This document shows, in pieces, positions 11,401 through 19,561 of a stretch of DNA of 64,000 bases. The translations under genes and the position numbers were made by a program. The stretch is from Aerococcaceae bacterium zg-252 (lineage in GTDB: Bacteria > Bacillota > Bacilli > Lactobacillales > Aerococcaceae). Under the pieces are notes generated by a model that was given only the letters and a program-made list of their open reading frames with translations, did not search any database and was not told where the DNA came from. Position 1 is the stretch's first letter, and each line of letters starts with the position of its first letter. The DNA lies in NCBI GenBank assembly GCA_016237705.1, contig CP066204.1, positions 1,543,501 through 1,607,500 of the forward strand, given 5' to 3'.

Positions 11401-12362
11401 AGTCCAATCTCATCACTGCGTAAATTGGATTCGGAAATTCTTCCATGAATTTCTTCTCTTCCTCCAGTTTGTTCAAAGTCTTCTCCTTGATTATCGAAAT
11501 TATCTCGTCCGTATTCTCCAACCCTGAAAATTCGGTTTCCATCATTATCATCTCTTTCGTCATTTGATCGAATAGCATTCTCCATACCTCCTAATTCATT
11601 ATTATTTTCGTTAAGCTTATTATAATCGGCACCTATACTCTTTGTCAGGTCTCTACCCACAGATAAATTTCTTGTTCTTATCATTGTAGCTTCGATAATA
11701 TTGCCACAAGCATTGGAAATACAATTACCAACACTCATTAAAGAAATTCTATCTAGGTGCTTAAAATTTTCTTGCAAGTTATCCATTGGAATAGGATAAT
11801 CCAGGTTAAATCTATTAGAAATTGCAAAGCTAATAGAATTTCTCATAAAGTTTACAAATGAGTTTCTATCTTCATCAGCAATCCTCAGATTATTCGCAAG
11901 CTCATATATGCTTTCATCGGCGTATATTCTGCTAAGAGAATATAGGTTTTCCAATAGGCTATCACTTGAATCATATCCTTGTAGCTCAATCATGTCCTTT
12001 AATGTATTCTCATGCTTCTCTCTATCAAAAGACCATAGTTCCACTTCATTCACATTTCTATCCATCGATACCGTCTGACTAATATCGAAGATATAGCCTA
12101 CCTTTTGGAAAGCATTACTGTCATTTAGAATAGGTATCCCTTTTTGCCCTCTCATAACAGTTCGATTAAATCTTTCCCTCCACATATCAAAGCTTGCACA
12201 AGCTGTTGCATTAGGATTTTTATCATAGATACTAAGTTGACCTAAAAAGTCATATCTTTGATTATTTCCAATGACCTTTAAGAGCTTTAGATATTCTCTT
12301 TCACTATCTAAAACATTTCTTTTTACAAGTTCAATTATGTTGTAAAAATCATTCGGTCTCAT
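5406..12362 (-). CDS. Giant LtrC-like DNA methylase / SNF2-type helicase, exon 1 (N-terminal 2319 residues)
   Basis: Typical cargo of Tn1549-like conjugative elements. In order: an ArdC-like N-terminal region (residues about 20-115, with [13 protein letters not shown]); a DUF2958-like domain (about 430-500, [20 protein letters not shown]); an N6-adenine methylase region ([11 protein letters not shown] near 1067, GNVPFGEF near 1140); then an SF2 helicase core with [16 protein letters not shown] (VDEAHNYKN) and [10 protein letters not shown]. The Walker A reads [11 protein letters not shown]: the Thr that normally follows Lys is Ile (codon 6954-6956), which may impair ATP hydrolysis. RBS TAGGAGG precedes the ATG at 12362. 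The apparent stop six codons after TGG (5406) is intron sequence. Likely roles are protecting or remodelling transferring DNA. Confidence 0.92.
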
Positions 12363-12371
12363 TTTTACCTC

Positions 12372-12870
12372 CTAGTTCTTCAAAATTTCTTTTAATATTG
12401 CTTCTAACACGTTCACGACAATGCTATTTCCAGCTTGTTTATACAGTATTGACGATAATTTACCTTTTCTTCCTGGATATATAGCTTTAAGTTTATTAAA
12501 GTCTTCATCATCAAAACCCATAAGTCTAAAGCATTCTCGCTCTGTTAAATATCTATATTTACCATTACCTAGATCAATAATTCCTGAATTTGGAATACGC
12601 ACTTGCTTGGTGGAAATTGTGTAGGCAAACTTATCTATCACTTTAAGTCTTCCTCTAAAATTATTATTCTTAGGATCTCCTCTTATATGTCGAAGCATTG
12701 ACTCTTGCCTTACTTCATAAAGATTTGAAGCGTCTTTCTCAAGAAATTCAGATATATTCCTTGTTTGTATTTTTTCGAGTTTGCCAAAATTAAAATGATT
12801 AGTTCCCAAGATGCTCACAACAAAGATACGCTCTCTTTTCTGTGGTATTCCAAATTCTATGCTTTACAGT
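12372..12870 (-). pseudogene. Truncated C5 DNA methyltransferase (C-terminal part only)
   Basis: Reads from IEFGIPQKRERIF (motif VIII) through the target-recognition region (KFAYTISTKQVRIPNSG) and ERECFRLMGFDDEDF (motif IX area) to QAGNSIVVNVLEAIL (motif X). Motifs I, IV and VI, including the catalytic Pro-Cys, are missing. At about 12865-12871 homology stops and the opposite strand becomes integrase coding. A GTG at 12818 could start a 148-residue fragment, but it cannot be an active methylase. It ends 9 bases before the giant gene, so transcription of this operon now probably starts elsewhere or reads from the remnant. Confidence 0.85.
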
Positions 12871-13362
12871 GGAAACATATTGATTTTGAAAAATCGCAAA
12901 TTCAATTGATTCAAGCTTTGGATAGATATGGAGAAATAAAATCAACAAAAGGAAATAAAAAAACAATATTCTCTGTTTCAAGCGACCTACTTCAACTACT
13001 CAAACGCTGGAAAGAACAACAAAAACAAGAACTTTTTAAATTTGGAATCATCAGTAATCCAGAACAATTTGTATTTACATATTATAGATACAAAGGAAAA
13101 TATTAATAAACCCCTACATTCTGATTACTTAAACAACAAAATGAAAACAGTAAGAACAAGACATAAAGAACTTACTCACGCAACACCTCATAAACTCCGA
13201 CATACTGGTGCTACTTTAGCAAAACAAGCTGGTATGAGTTTAGAAGCAATCTCTGAAGCTTTGACACATAGTGATACATCAACAACACAAATCTATGTCA
13301 ATACTTCAAATGTTATTCCTATGGCTATTGGAGAATACGCATTAAATTCTATAAAACAATAA
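12871..13362 (+). pseudogene. Tyrosine recombinase (integrase) remnant, 5'-truncated and frameshifted
   Basis: The catalytic half of a phage/ICE-type integrase. It opens with ALQWKHIDFE, the piece after the first catalytic Arg, which is lost. It shows TPHKLRHTGATLAKQAG (HxxR box) and LTHSDTSTTQIYVN with the nucleophile Tyr. A frameshift near 13080-13095 moves the reading frame from ...QFVFTYY to ...DTKENINKPLHSDY. It ends 94 bases from the 3' end of rpsI in convergent orientation, as expected for an element integrated at that gene. The N-terminal domain was removed by the deletion that joined it to the methyltransferase fragment. Confidence 0.88.
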
Positions 13363-13393
13363 GGTAAATTTTAAGGTGAACTTTTACAAAAAA

Positions 13394-13433
13394 CAACAAA
13401 AAAAGCACCCATGAGGTAAACTCTTGAGTGCTT
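13394..13433 (-). terminator. Terminator of the rplM-rpsI operon
   Basis: Minus-strand hairpin with arms AAGCACTCAAGAG and CTCATGGGTGCTT (one mismatch, one wobble), followed by a run of T. It lies 24 bases beyond the rpsI stop, between it and the convergent integrase remnant. Confidence 0.85.
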
Positions 13434-13456
13434 GAAACGTTGATACACCAACGATA

Positions 13457-13849
13457 TTAACGTTTTGAGAATTGAGAAGCTTTACGAGCTTTCTTAAGAC
13501 CTGGTTTCTTACGTTCAACCATACGAGGGTCACGTGTTAATAATCCAGCTGCTTTTAAAGCAGGACGGAAATCAGGATCTACTGTTAATAATGCACGTGC
13601 AATACCGTGACGGATTGCACCAGCTTGACCAGAGAATCCACCACCGTTTGCGTTAACTAATACATCGTATGAACCTAATGTTTCAGTTACAGCAAATGGT
13701 TGTTTCATAACTTCGTGTAAGTGAGGGAATGGGATGTATTCATCTAATGCTTTACCATTGATTGTGATAACACCAGTTCCTGGCACTAAGCGTACACGAG
13801 CTACTGAGTTTTTACGACGACCTGTACCTAAATATTGTGCTTTAGCCAA
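13457..13849 (-). CDS. rpsI: 30S ribosomal protein S9
   Basis: 130 residues, normal for the family. It opens with [18 protein letters not shown] and ends in the basic tail [12 protein letters not shown] that reaches the tRNA anticodon region in the ribosome. It lies 13 bases after rplM, the usual pair, with RBS GGAGGG before the ATG. Its 3' end is a known insertion point for streptococcal-type ICEs, and the integrase remnant next door fits such use here. Confidence 0.99.
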   Translation of the reverse strand: MAKAQYLGTGRRKNSVARVRLVPGTGVITINGKALDEYIPFPHLHEVMKQPFAVTETLGSYDVLVNANGGGFSGQAGAIRHGIARALLTVDPDFRPALKAAGLLTRDPRMVERKKPGLKKARKASQFSKR

Positions 13850-13862
13850 TTGCTTTCCCTCC

Positions 13863-14306
13863 TTAAATTAATGTAGTAATGTCTAATGCTTTAGGTTGTT
13901 GAGCAGCATGATTGTGTTCAGCACCAGCATAAACATGTAATTTTGTAAATTGTTTACGACCTAAACGAGTATCAGGTAACATACCTTTTACAGATAACTC
14001 TACTAATTTACGAGAGTTTTTAGCACGTAAATCACCAGCAGAAATAGATTTTAATCCACCTGGGTAACCTGAGTGACGGTGATAAATTTTATCAGACGCT
14101 TTTTTACCTGTTAATGCTACTTTATCCGCATTGATTACGACTACGAAATCACCTGTATCTACGTGAGGTGTGAAAGTCGGTTTGTTTTTACCACGTAAAA
14201 TTGAAGCAACGACAGCAGAGAGACGACCTAAAGGCACATCTGTAGCATCTACTAATACCCAGTTACGTTCAACTTCGTTCTTTTTAGCCATATATGTTTG
14301 ACGCAC
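13863..14306 (-). CDS. rplM: 50S ribosomal protein L13
   Basis: 147 residues from a GTG start (14306), preceded by GGAGG with 8-base spacing, giving the canonical [16 protein letters not shown] opening. [24 protein letters not shown] and the [13 protein letters not shown] motif identify L13. A longer frame back to 14423 runs through the promoter and leader and is rejected. It binds 23S rRNA early in assembly and is the first gene of the operon with rpsI. The long leader suggests autogenous control. Confidence 0.98.
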   Translation of the reverse strand: MRQTYMAKKNEVERNWVLVDATDVPLGRLSAVVASILRGKNKPTFTPHVDTGDFVVVINADKVALTGKKASDKIYHRHSGYPGGLKSISAGDLRAKNSRKLVELSVKGMLPDTRLGRKQFTKLHVYAGAEHNHAAQQPKALDITTLI

Positions 14307-14388
14307 GATTGTTTCCTCCATTAATAAATCTAGTTGTTTGACAATTACTATTGAGTTTCCGGGGCTCATAGTGGGGCAAACAATACCG
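14307..14388 (-). promoter_or_regulatory. Probable L13 leader (autoregulatory 5' UTR)
   Basis: About 80 untranslated bases separate the inferred transcription start from the rplM GTG. They contain the block CCCACTATGAGCCCCGGAAAC, of the kind seen in the ribosomal L13 leader of Bacilli, where L13 is thought to bind its own mRNA. I recognise the position and pattern but cannot run a covariance search. Confidence 0.55.
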
Positions 14389-14394
14389 TCTATT

Positions 14395-14423
14395 ATCTTA
14401 CCGTCAACAAGCTCTAAAGTCAA
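14395..14423 (-). promoter_or_regulatory. Promoter of rplM-rpsI
   Basis: -35 TTGACT at 14418-14423, 17-base spacer, -10 TAAGAT at 14395-14400, on the minus strand. Start of transcription is expected near 14388. Confidence 0.6.
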
Positions 14424-14507
14424 GTCTTTTCAAACGTATTTTTCAAAAAAATCATGTGAAATTTGCACCGGAAAACGAGTACGTTTTCACTTAATCCCCA
14501 CTAAACA

Positions 14508-14539
14508 TAAAAAAGATGCGTACCAATTAGCACACATCT
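14508..14539 (-). terminator. Terminator after the ClC gene
   Basis: Minus-strand arms AGATGTGT and ACGCATCT (8 pairs, one wobble) with T6 after them, about 70 bases past the ClC stop and before the rplM promoter. Confidence 0.7.
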
Positions 14540-14607
14540 CATAAATACATTTAACATCAAAGTGTCTAAGTACTTTCAAACAAGCACGACCGTCCTCGCA
14601 CAATGCA

Positions 14608-16170
14608 TTACTCTACTTCCATTGACACTAACTCATTCACTGCATCTTGCATTTTAGCTAAATGTCCCTCATCTGTCACGACAATAAGTAAATCACCTGC
14701 TTGAATACGCAAATTCCCTTTAGTAACAAATTCTTTTTCGCCTCGACGAATAGTAGCAATAATAATATCTTTAGGCCACATTACTTCTTTAATCATCAGC
14801 CCAACTAATTTACTTTCGACTGGAACTGGGACTTCAAAAACAGTTCGTCTGCCTGTATGCTCACTATCTTCATCATGGCTCATCTTCTCAGCTAGCACTT
14901 CATAAATCGGTGCCATTTTCAAAAATTCTGCCGTTAAATACGCACTCAGTACACATACCCCTAATGGCATCAACTGATTCAAGCCACCTACCATTTCAGT
15001 GACCAACAATAAGGAAGTCAAAGGTGCTTTTCCGATTGCCGCAAAATACCCTGCCATCGCATAAATAACAAAACTTGAATAATAAACTTCTGGCACATGT
15101 AAAACACTCACTGCCATTTCACCAAATAAACTACCTATAATCGCACCTAATGATAATATCGGCAAAAAGATGCCACCTGGTAACCCTGTACCGTATGACA
15201 TCATCGCTAAAATAAAGCGACAACTAAATAATCCAAATAAAAATATAATTTCTGGTTGTTTTTCAACTAAGTCAAGTACCAGCTCGCCACCACCAAATAA
15301 TAAATCTTGGCTGTAAAGACCGACTGGAATCATAATTAAAAAGCCGATAACACTATAAAAGTGCTTAGGTACGCTTGGAAATAATGTGCCATAAATTTTA
15401 GGCAGTGCAAAGATACCTTGTTGATATAACCAACCTAAAAGCCCTAGCACCACACCGAGTATTACGATAACCCAATATAAATGAACAGGAAAAACCTCAT
15501 AATTACCTAAGTTTAACGACGGGGTAAGCCCAAAAAATTGTAACGACACAAAATTAGACACTAATCCTGCTGTTAAGGTAGTCAGTACCACATTACGACT
15601 GAAATTATGATGAACTTCTTCTAAAACAAACATTAAGCCGGCAATCGGTGCATTAAAAGCCGCTGCTAAACCAGCCCCAGCCCCAGCAGAAATTAAAATA
15701 TTTTCCTGTACCTTATTACTCTTTAAAGTGGCAGCAACACCATGTCCCACTGCTGCACCCAATTGAATTGACGGCCCTTCACGTCCTAAAATTAATCCTG
15801 AACCAATCGCAAGTGTCCCACCGACAAATTTTTTCCACAAAATTCGCCACCAGTTCATCGACAACTTACCTTGTAATTGTAATTCGACTTGTGGTATCCC
15901 ACTTCCCTTAATATGTGGTTCTGATTTCACAATTAAGCCTAAAATTATTGCTAATGCTATCGATACGAGTACCCAAAGTAGTAGCCACCATGGTTGATGC
16001 CAATGTTGATTAAGAAAATGAATAACATCAAGCACTACATCAATCCATTGCGTAATCAGCCAGCGAAACGTACTGACCACAAAACCAGCACATACCCCTA
16101 CGATAACACCAGTGATAATATATTTACTCTTTCGACTCACTACCGAAACATCTTGCTGTTTCTTCATCAT
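14608..16170 (-). CDS. ClC-family H+/Cl- exchanger with C-terminal RCK/TrkA_C domain
   Basis: A 520-residue membrane protein. The ClC signature motifs are all present: GSGIPQ (about residue 90), GREGPSIQ with the gating Glu, and GTGLPGGIFLP. FVLEEVHHNF holds the internal proton Glu, which favours an exchanger over a channel. About ten to twelve hydrophobic segments precede a soluble tail (from about residue 440; FEVPVPVESKLVGLMIKEV, IQAGDLLIVVT) that fits a TrkA_C regulatory domain. It would export or balance chloride during acid stress. It is monocistronic and well separated from def by its own gap. Confidence 0.93.
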   Translation of the reverse strand: MMKKQQDVSVVSRKSKYIITGVIVGVCAGFVVSTFRWLITQWIDVVLDVIHFLNQHWHQPWWLLLWVLVSIALAIILGLIVKSEPHIKGSGIPQVELQLQGKLSMNWWRILWKKFVGGTLAIGSGLILGREGPSIQLGAAVGHGVAATLKSNKVQENILISAGAGAGLAAAFNAPIAGLMFVLEEVHHNFSRNVVLTTLTAGLVSNFVSLQFFGLTPSLNLGNYEVFPVHLYWVIVILGVVLGLLGWLYQQGIFALPKIYGTLFPSVPKHFYSVIGFLIMIPVGLYSQDLLFGGGELVLDLVEKQPEIIFLFGLFSCRFILAMMSYGTGLPGGIFLPILSLGAIIGSLFGEMAVSVLHVPEVYYSSFVIYAMAGYFAAIGKAPLTSLLLVTEMVGGLNQLMPLGVCVLSAYLTAEFLKMAPIYEVLAEKMSHDEDSEHTGRRTVFEVPVPVESKLVGLMIKEVMWPKDIIIATIRRGEKEFVTKGNLRIQAGDLLIVVTDEGHLAKMQDAVNELVSMEVE

Positions 16171-16235
16171 TCATCTGTCATCTCTTCCTATTTTGAATTA
16201 ATGCCGACAGTCCAATACCAGACTGCCTATTATCA

Positions 16236-16802
16236 TTATAACAATTGCAAATCGTCACCTTTTTCAAAAGGATTTTGCTCATTGATATGGTCATAGAAGA
16301 AAATCCCTTTTAAGTGATCCAATTCATGTTGTACAACAATCGCTTCATAATCACGCAAACGCAATTCATGATGCTCACCATTGATGTCTTGATAACTTAC
16401 AGTAATACGTTTTGGACGGGGTACATAACCTGGGACATCACGATTTACCGATAGGCACCCCTCTCCGTCACGCAAAGCCACTTTTTGCACTGAATGACGA
16501 GTGATTTTAGGATTAAAGATAACATCACTCAGTAGAACACCTACTTCATTACCGTCTTCATCATATTCAAGTAAATGAACGGCAAAAATTTGTTTACTTA
16601 GATTGATTTGGGGTGCTGCTAAACCAACCCCTGCACGTAAGCCATATTGTTCAGCAATTTCATCATCTTGACTATTAACTAAAAATTCATGCATCAAACG
16701 TGCTGTTTCTTTTAATTCATCTGACAGTGGAAACTCTACCGGCTCAGCTACTTGACGCAGCGTTGGGTGTCCTTCCTCAATAATATCTTTCATTGTTAAC
16801 AT
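16236..16802 (-). CDS. def: Peptide deformylase
   Basis: 188 residues. It removes the formyl group from the N-terminal Met of new proteins using a bound metal. The three family motifs are clear: GVGLAAPQ, EGCLSV (metal Cys) and QHELDHLKG (two metal His plus the catalytic Glu). The length and the MKDIIEEGHPTLRQVAEPV opening fit the type 2 enzymes of Firmicutes. It lies 36 bases after hflX and is likely read from the same transcript. Confidence 0.98.
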   Translation of the reverse strand: MLTMKDIIEEGHPTLRQVAEPVEFPLSDELKETARLMHEFLVNSQDDEIAEQYGLRAGVGLAAPQINLSKQIFAVHLLEYDEDGNEVGVLLSDVIFNPKITRHSVQKVALRDGEGCLSVNRDVPGYVPRPKRITVSYQDINGEHHELRLRDYEAIVVQHELDHLKGIFFYDHINEQNPFEKGDDLQLL

Positions 16803-16838
16803 TAATTTTATTACTCCTTATATTTCATACCACTATAC

Positions 16839-18074
16839 TTATACTTCTTCATTACTTTGACGGCGGAATCCTTTTAACACATATAATTGTCGTTCTTCAT
16901 CAAATTCAACCGATTCAACCAATGTTTTTTGACGATACAGAGCCAGTAATTCTGACTCATACGGCTGAATATCTACTGTAAATGATTCACTAAGCGTAAC
17001 AATTTCTTGCCAAATCGCTTGTTTCAATTGTTCAATGCCGTCCTTATCCAATGCTGATACTAAAACATTCGGAAACAAGGTCGGTGCAAAAGAACCCTCG
17101 ATCTTATCTTTTTTATTATAAACGGTCAAAATCGGTAAATGTTCCATTTCCAATTCTTTAATCAAATTCATTACCGTTTGTTCTTGCATCATTCGGTCTG
17201 GGCTTGACGCATCGACCACATGCAATAATAAGTCAACATAACGCATTTCTTCTAAGGTCGACTTAAATGCTTGAATTAATGAAGTCGGCAATTCTTCAAT
17301 AAATCCTACCGTATCCGTCAATGTAAAGGCATCATGACCATTTATCGTCAATTGACGTGTCAAAGGGTCTAAAGTCGCAAATAGTTGATCTTGCACATAA
17401 GTATCACTCAAGGTCAACTCACGTAACAAAGTCGATTTCCCAGCATTAGTATAGCCTACTAATCCGATATTAAACTCACGTCCACTGCGACGACGCAAAC
17501 GAGTTCGTTCTCGATGCTCTGATAATTGTGCCAGTTCCTTTTTAATCGTTGTCATTAAACTGCGAATATGGCGACGGTCACTTTCTAATTTCGTTTCACC
17601 AGGCCCACGCGTTCCGATACCAGCACCTAGACGAGATAAATGTTTCCCTTGTCCATGCAGTCGTGGTAACAAATAATCGTACTGTGCTAGTTCCACTTGC
17701 AACTTACCTTCACGACTTCTCGCACGCATCGCAAAAATATCTAAAATCAACTGCACTCGGTCAATCACTCGCACACCAAGTTCTGACTCTAAATACCGAT
17801 TTGAACTGGGCGATAATTCATTGAGCGAGATAACCAAATCAATATCTTCTTTCACCACTTGGTCTTTAATTTCCAATAATTTACCACTGCCGACCGATGA
17901 TTTTGAATCTTGACGACTCAACTTTTGCGTCATCATTTTCACCGGTATCCCACCAACCGTTTCGGTTAAGGACGCCATTTCTTTCATTAATACTTGAAAT
18001 TTCTCATCAGTATATCGATCAGTATGCACACCCATTATTAACACACGTTCTGGCTGTAATTCTGTTTCAATCAT
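16839..18074 (-). CDS. hflX: GTPase HflX
   Basis: 411 residues from the ATG at 18074 (GGAG 8 bases upstream); an in-frame ATG at 18095 lacks a site. The N-terminal HflX domain contains SSVGSGKL and a coiled LLPRLHGQGKHLSRLGAGIG region. The G domain has GYTNAGKSTLLRE (G1), DTVGFIEELP (G3) and YNKKD (G4). HflX acts on ribosomes, splitting stalled 70S particles under stress. It overlaps the end of miaA by 8 bases, so the two are translationally coupled. Confidence 0.97.
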   Translation of the reverse strand: MIETELQPERVLIMGVHTDRYTDEKFQVLMKEMASLTETVGGIPVKMMTQKLSRQDSKSSVGSGKLLEIKDQVVKEDIDLVISLNELSPSSNRYLESELGVRVIDRVQLILDIFAMRARSREGKLQVELAQYDYLLPRLHGQGKHLSRLGAGIGTRGPGETKLESDRRHIRSLMTTIKKELAQLSEHRERTRLRRRSGREFNIGLVGYTNAGKSTLLRELTLSDTYVQDQLFATLDPLTRQLTINGHDAFTLTDTVGFIEELPTSLIQAFKSTLEEMRYVDLLLHVVDASSPDRMMQEQTVMNLIKELEMEHLPILTVYNKKDKIEGSFAPTLFPNVLVSALDKDGIEQLKQAIWQEIVTLSESFTVDIQPYESELLALYRQKTLVESVEFDEERQLYVLKGFRRQSNEEV

Positions 18075-19029
18075 GCTTTGCTCTCCTTTCTTCATTATTT
18101 TTTAAATGTTGTTGTACCAATTCAAACGCATCATCGCCACCATTCAATGACTCTAACCAGTGGGTATCAGTGAATCGATTGCGAAACCATGTTAATTGAC
18201 GCTTAGCGTAACGGCGAGAATTTTGTTGAATCATCGCAACGACTGCCTCTTTCGACAGCGTCCCCTCAAAATACGGCCACCATTCCTTATAACCAATCCC
18301 TTTTGCTCCATTGATTAATTCACCTTGATAACGTTGATACAATTGATATACTTCCTGCTCTAAACCGTCAGCTATCATCATTTCGACACGGCGATTAATT
18401 CGCTCATATAATAAATCACGTGGCATATCCAATATTAAAATACTGGCATCGAACACTGACTCTTGTAATTGATGTCGGTCTTGTGCAGAAAATAATTGTC
18501 CAGTAGTTTCAATAACTTCTAAAGCTCGCAACACACGTCTTTGATTTTGATACGGTATTTTTTCAGCTGCAACAGGGTCTTTTTCATTAAGCAATTGCCA
18601 AAATGCTTGCTCGTCCATTGTTTGCGACAATTGCATCAGTTCAGCTTTCACAGCTTGATGCTGACTATTATCGCCACCAAACTCTAAGTCATACAATAAC
18701 CCCTCTAAATATAGGCCCGTCCCACCAACTAATATCGGTAATTTACCACGTTGGTAAATGTCGACAATTGCTTGTGTCGCTAATTGTTTAAAACGACTAG
18801 CATCAAATACCTCATGTGGCTCAAATAAATCCAATAAATGATGTGGAATCCCGTCACGTTCAGCAACAGTCGCCTTACCTGTTCCAATATCGAGTGTTCG
18901 GTAAACTTGTAGACTATCCCCATTAATAATCTCACCATTAAATTGTTTCGCCAGCTGTATACTTAAAGCTGTTTTTCCCACAGCTGTGGGGCCACCAATC
19001 ACAATTAATGGTATCTCTCGGTAATTCAA
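18067..19029 (-). CDS. miaA: tRNA dimethylallyltransferase
   Basis: Adds a dimethylallyl group to A37 of tRNAs that read UNN codons. The P-loop GGPTAVGKTALSIQLA is at the N-terminus, followed by NGDSLQVYRTLDIGTGKA and GGTGLYLEGLLYD. The C-terminus has RRYAKRQLTWFRN. I prefer the TTG at 19029 because AAAGGGG lies 8 bases before it; the ATG at 19050 has no ribosome site and would add seven residues. About 320 residues, normal length. It forms an operon with hflX. Confidence 0.95.
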   Translation of the reverse strand: MNYREIPLIVIGGPTAVGKTALSIQLAKQFNGEIINGDSLQVYRTLDIGTGKATVAERDGIPHHLLDLFEPHEVFDASRFKQLATQAIVDIYQRGKLPILVGGTGLYLEGLLYDLEFGGDNSQHQAVKAELMQLSQTMDEQAFWQLLNEKDPVAAEKIPYQNQRRVLRALEVIETTGQLFSAQDRHQLQESVFDASILILDMPRDLLYERINRRVEMMIADGLEQEVYQLYQRYQGELINGAKGIGYKEWWPYFEGTLSKEAVVAMIQQNSRRYAKRQLTWFRNRFTDTHWLESLNGGDDAFELVQQHLKNNEERRAKHD

Positions 19030-19088
19030 TAGCCACACCCCTTTCATCATTTCTATTTAAGTTCGAGCCAGCATGACACAATCAAACC

Positions 19089-19547
19089 TTAACGATTTTT
19101 TATCGCACGGTCAATATCTCGTTTTGCTTGTTTTTCTTTCAAAGCATGACGCTTATCGTATTTATTTTTACCTCGAGCCAAGCCGATTAATAATTTCGCA
19201 CGTCCACGAACCAAATACACTTTCAATGGCACAATCGTCATGCTGCTCAACTTCACTTCATTCGCCAGTTTTAAAATTTCACTTTTATGCAATAATAATT
19301 TTCGATCACGCAATGGATCATGATTGAAAATATTGCCATGGTCATAAGGACTAATATGGGCATTTTTTAACCATGCTTCCCCTTGATGAATCGAAATATA
19401 TCCGTCTTGCAAATTCATTTTTCCTTTACGCACTGATTTAATTTCAGTACCTGTTAGCACTAATCCTGATTCAAATGTATCAATGATTTCATAATCATGG
19501 CGTGCTTTTCGATTCTGCGCTAATGGTTTATCTTTTCCTTGTGACAT
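19089..19547 (-). CDS. smpB: SsrA-binding protein SmpB
   Basis: 152 residues. [20 protein letters not shown] and [20 protein letters not shown] are family hallmarks, and the lysine-rich [11 protein letters not shown] tail enters the ribosome decoding centre. It partners tmRNA in trans-translation and follows rnr by 14 bases, an order common in Firmicutes. I see no ssrA gene in the flanking gap, although one often lies nearby. Confidence 0.98.
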   Translation of the reverse strand: MSQGKDKPLAQNRKARHDYEIIDTFESGLVLTGTEIKSVRKGKMNLQDGYISIHQGEAWLKNAHISPYDHGNIFNHDPLRDRKLLLHKSEILKLANEVKLSSMTIVPLKVYLVRGRAKLLIGLARGKNKYDKRHALKEKQAKRDIDRAIKNR

Positions 19548-19561
19548 TTATTCACCTACTT

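Noticed and set aside
11168..11578. 136-codon frame inside the giant gene
   Set aside because: Lies in another frame of the low-complexity Arg/Glu-rich part of the methylase-helicase; no RBS and no family features.
14307..14423. Longer rplM frame starting at 14423
   Set aside because: It reads through the promoter and leader; the GTG at 14306 has a proper RBS and gives the canonical L13 start.
19048..19088. tmRNA gene next to smpB
   Set aside because: The gap is far too short and no tRNA-Ala-like end is visible.
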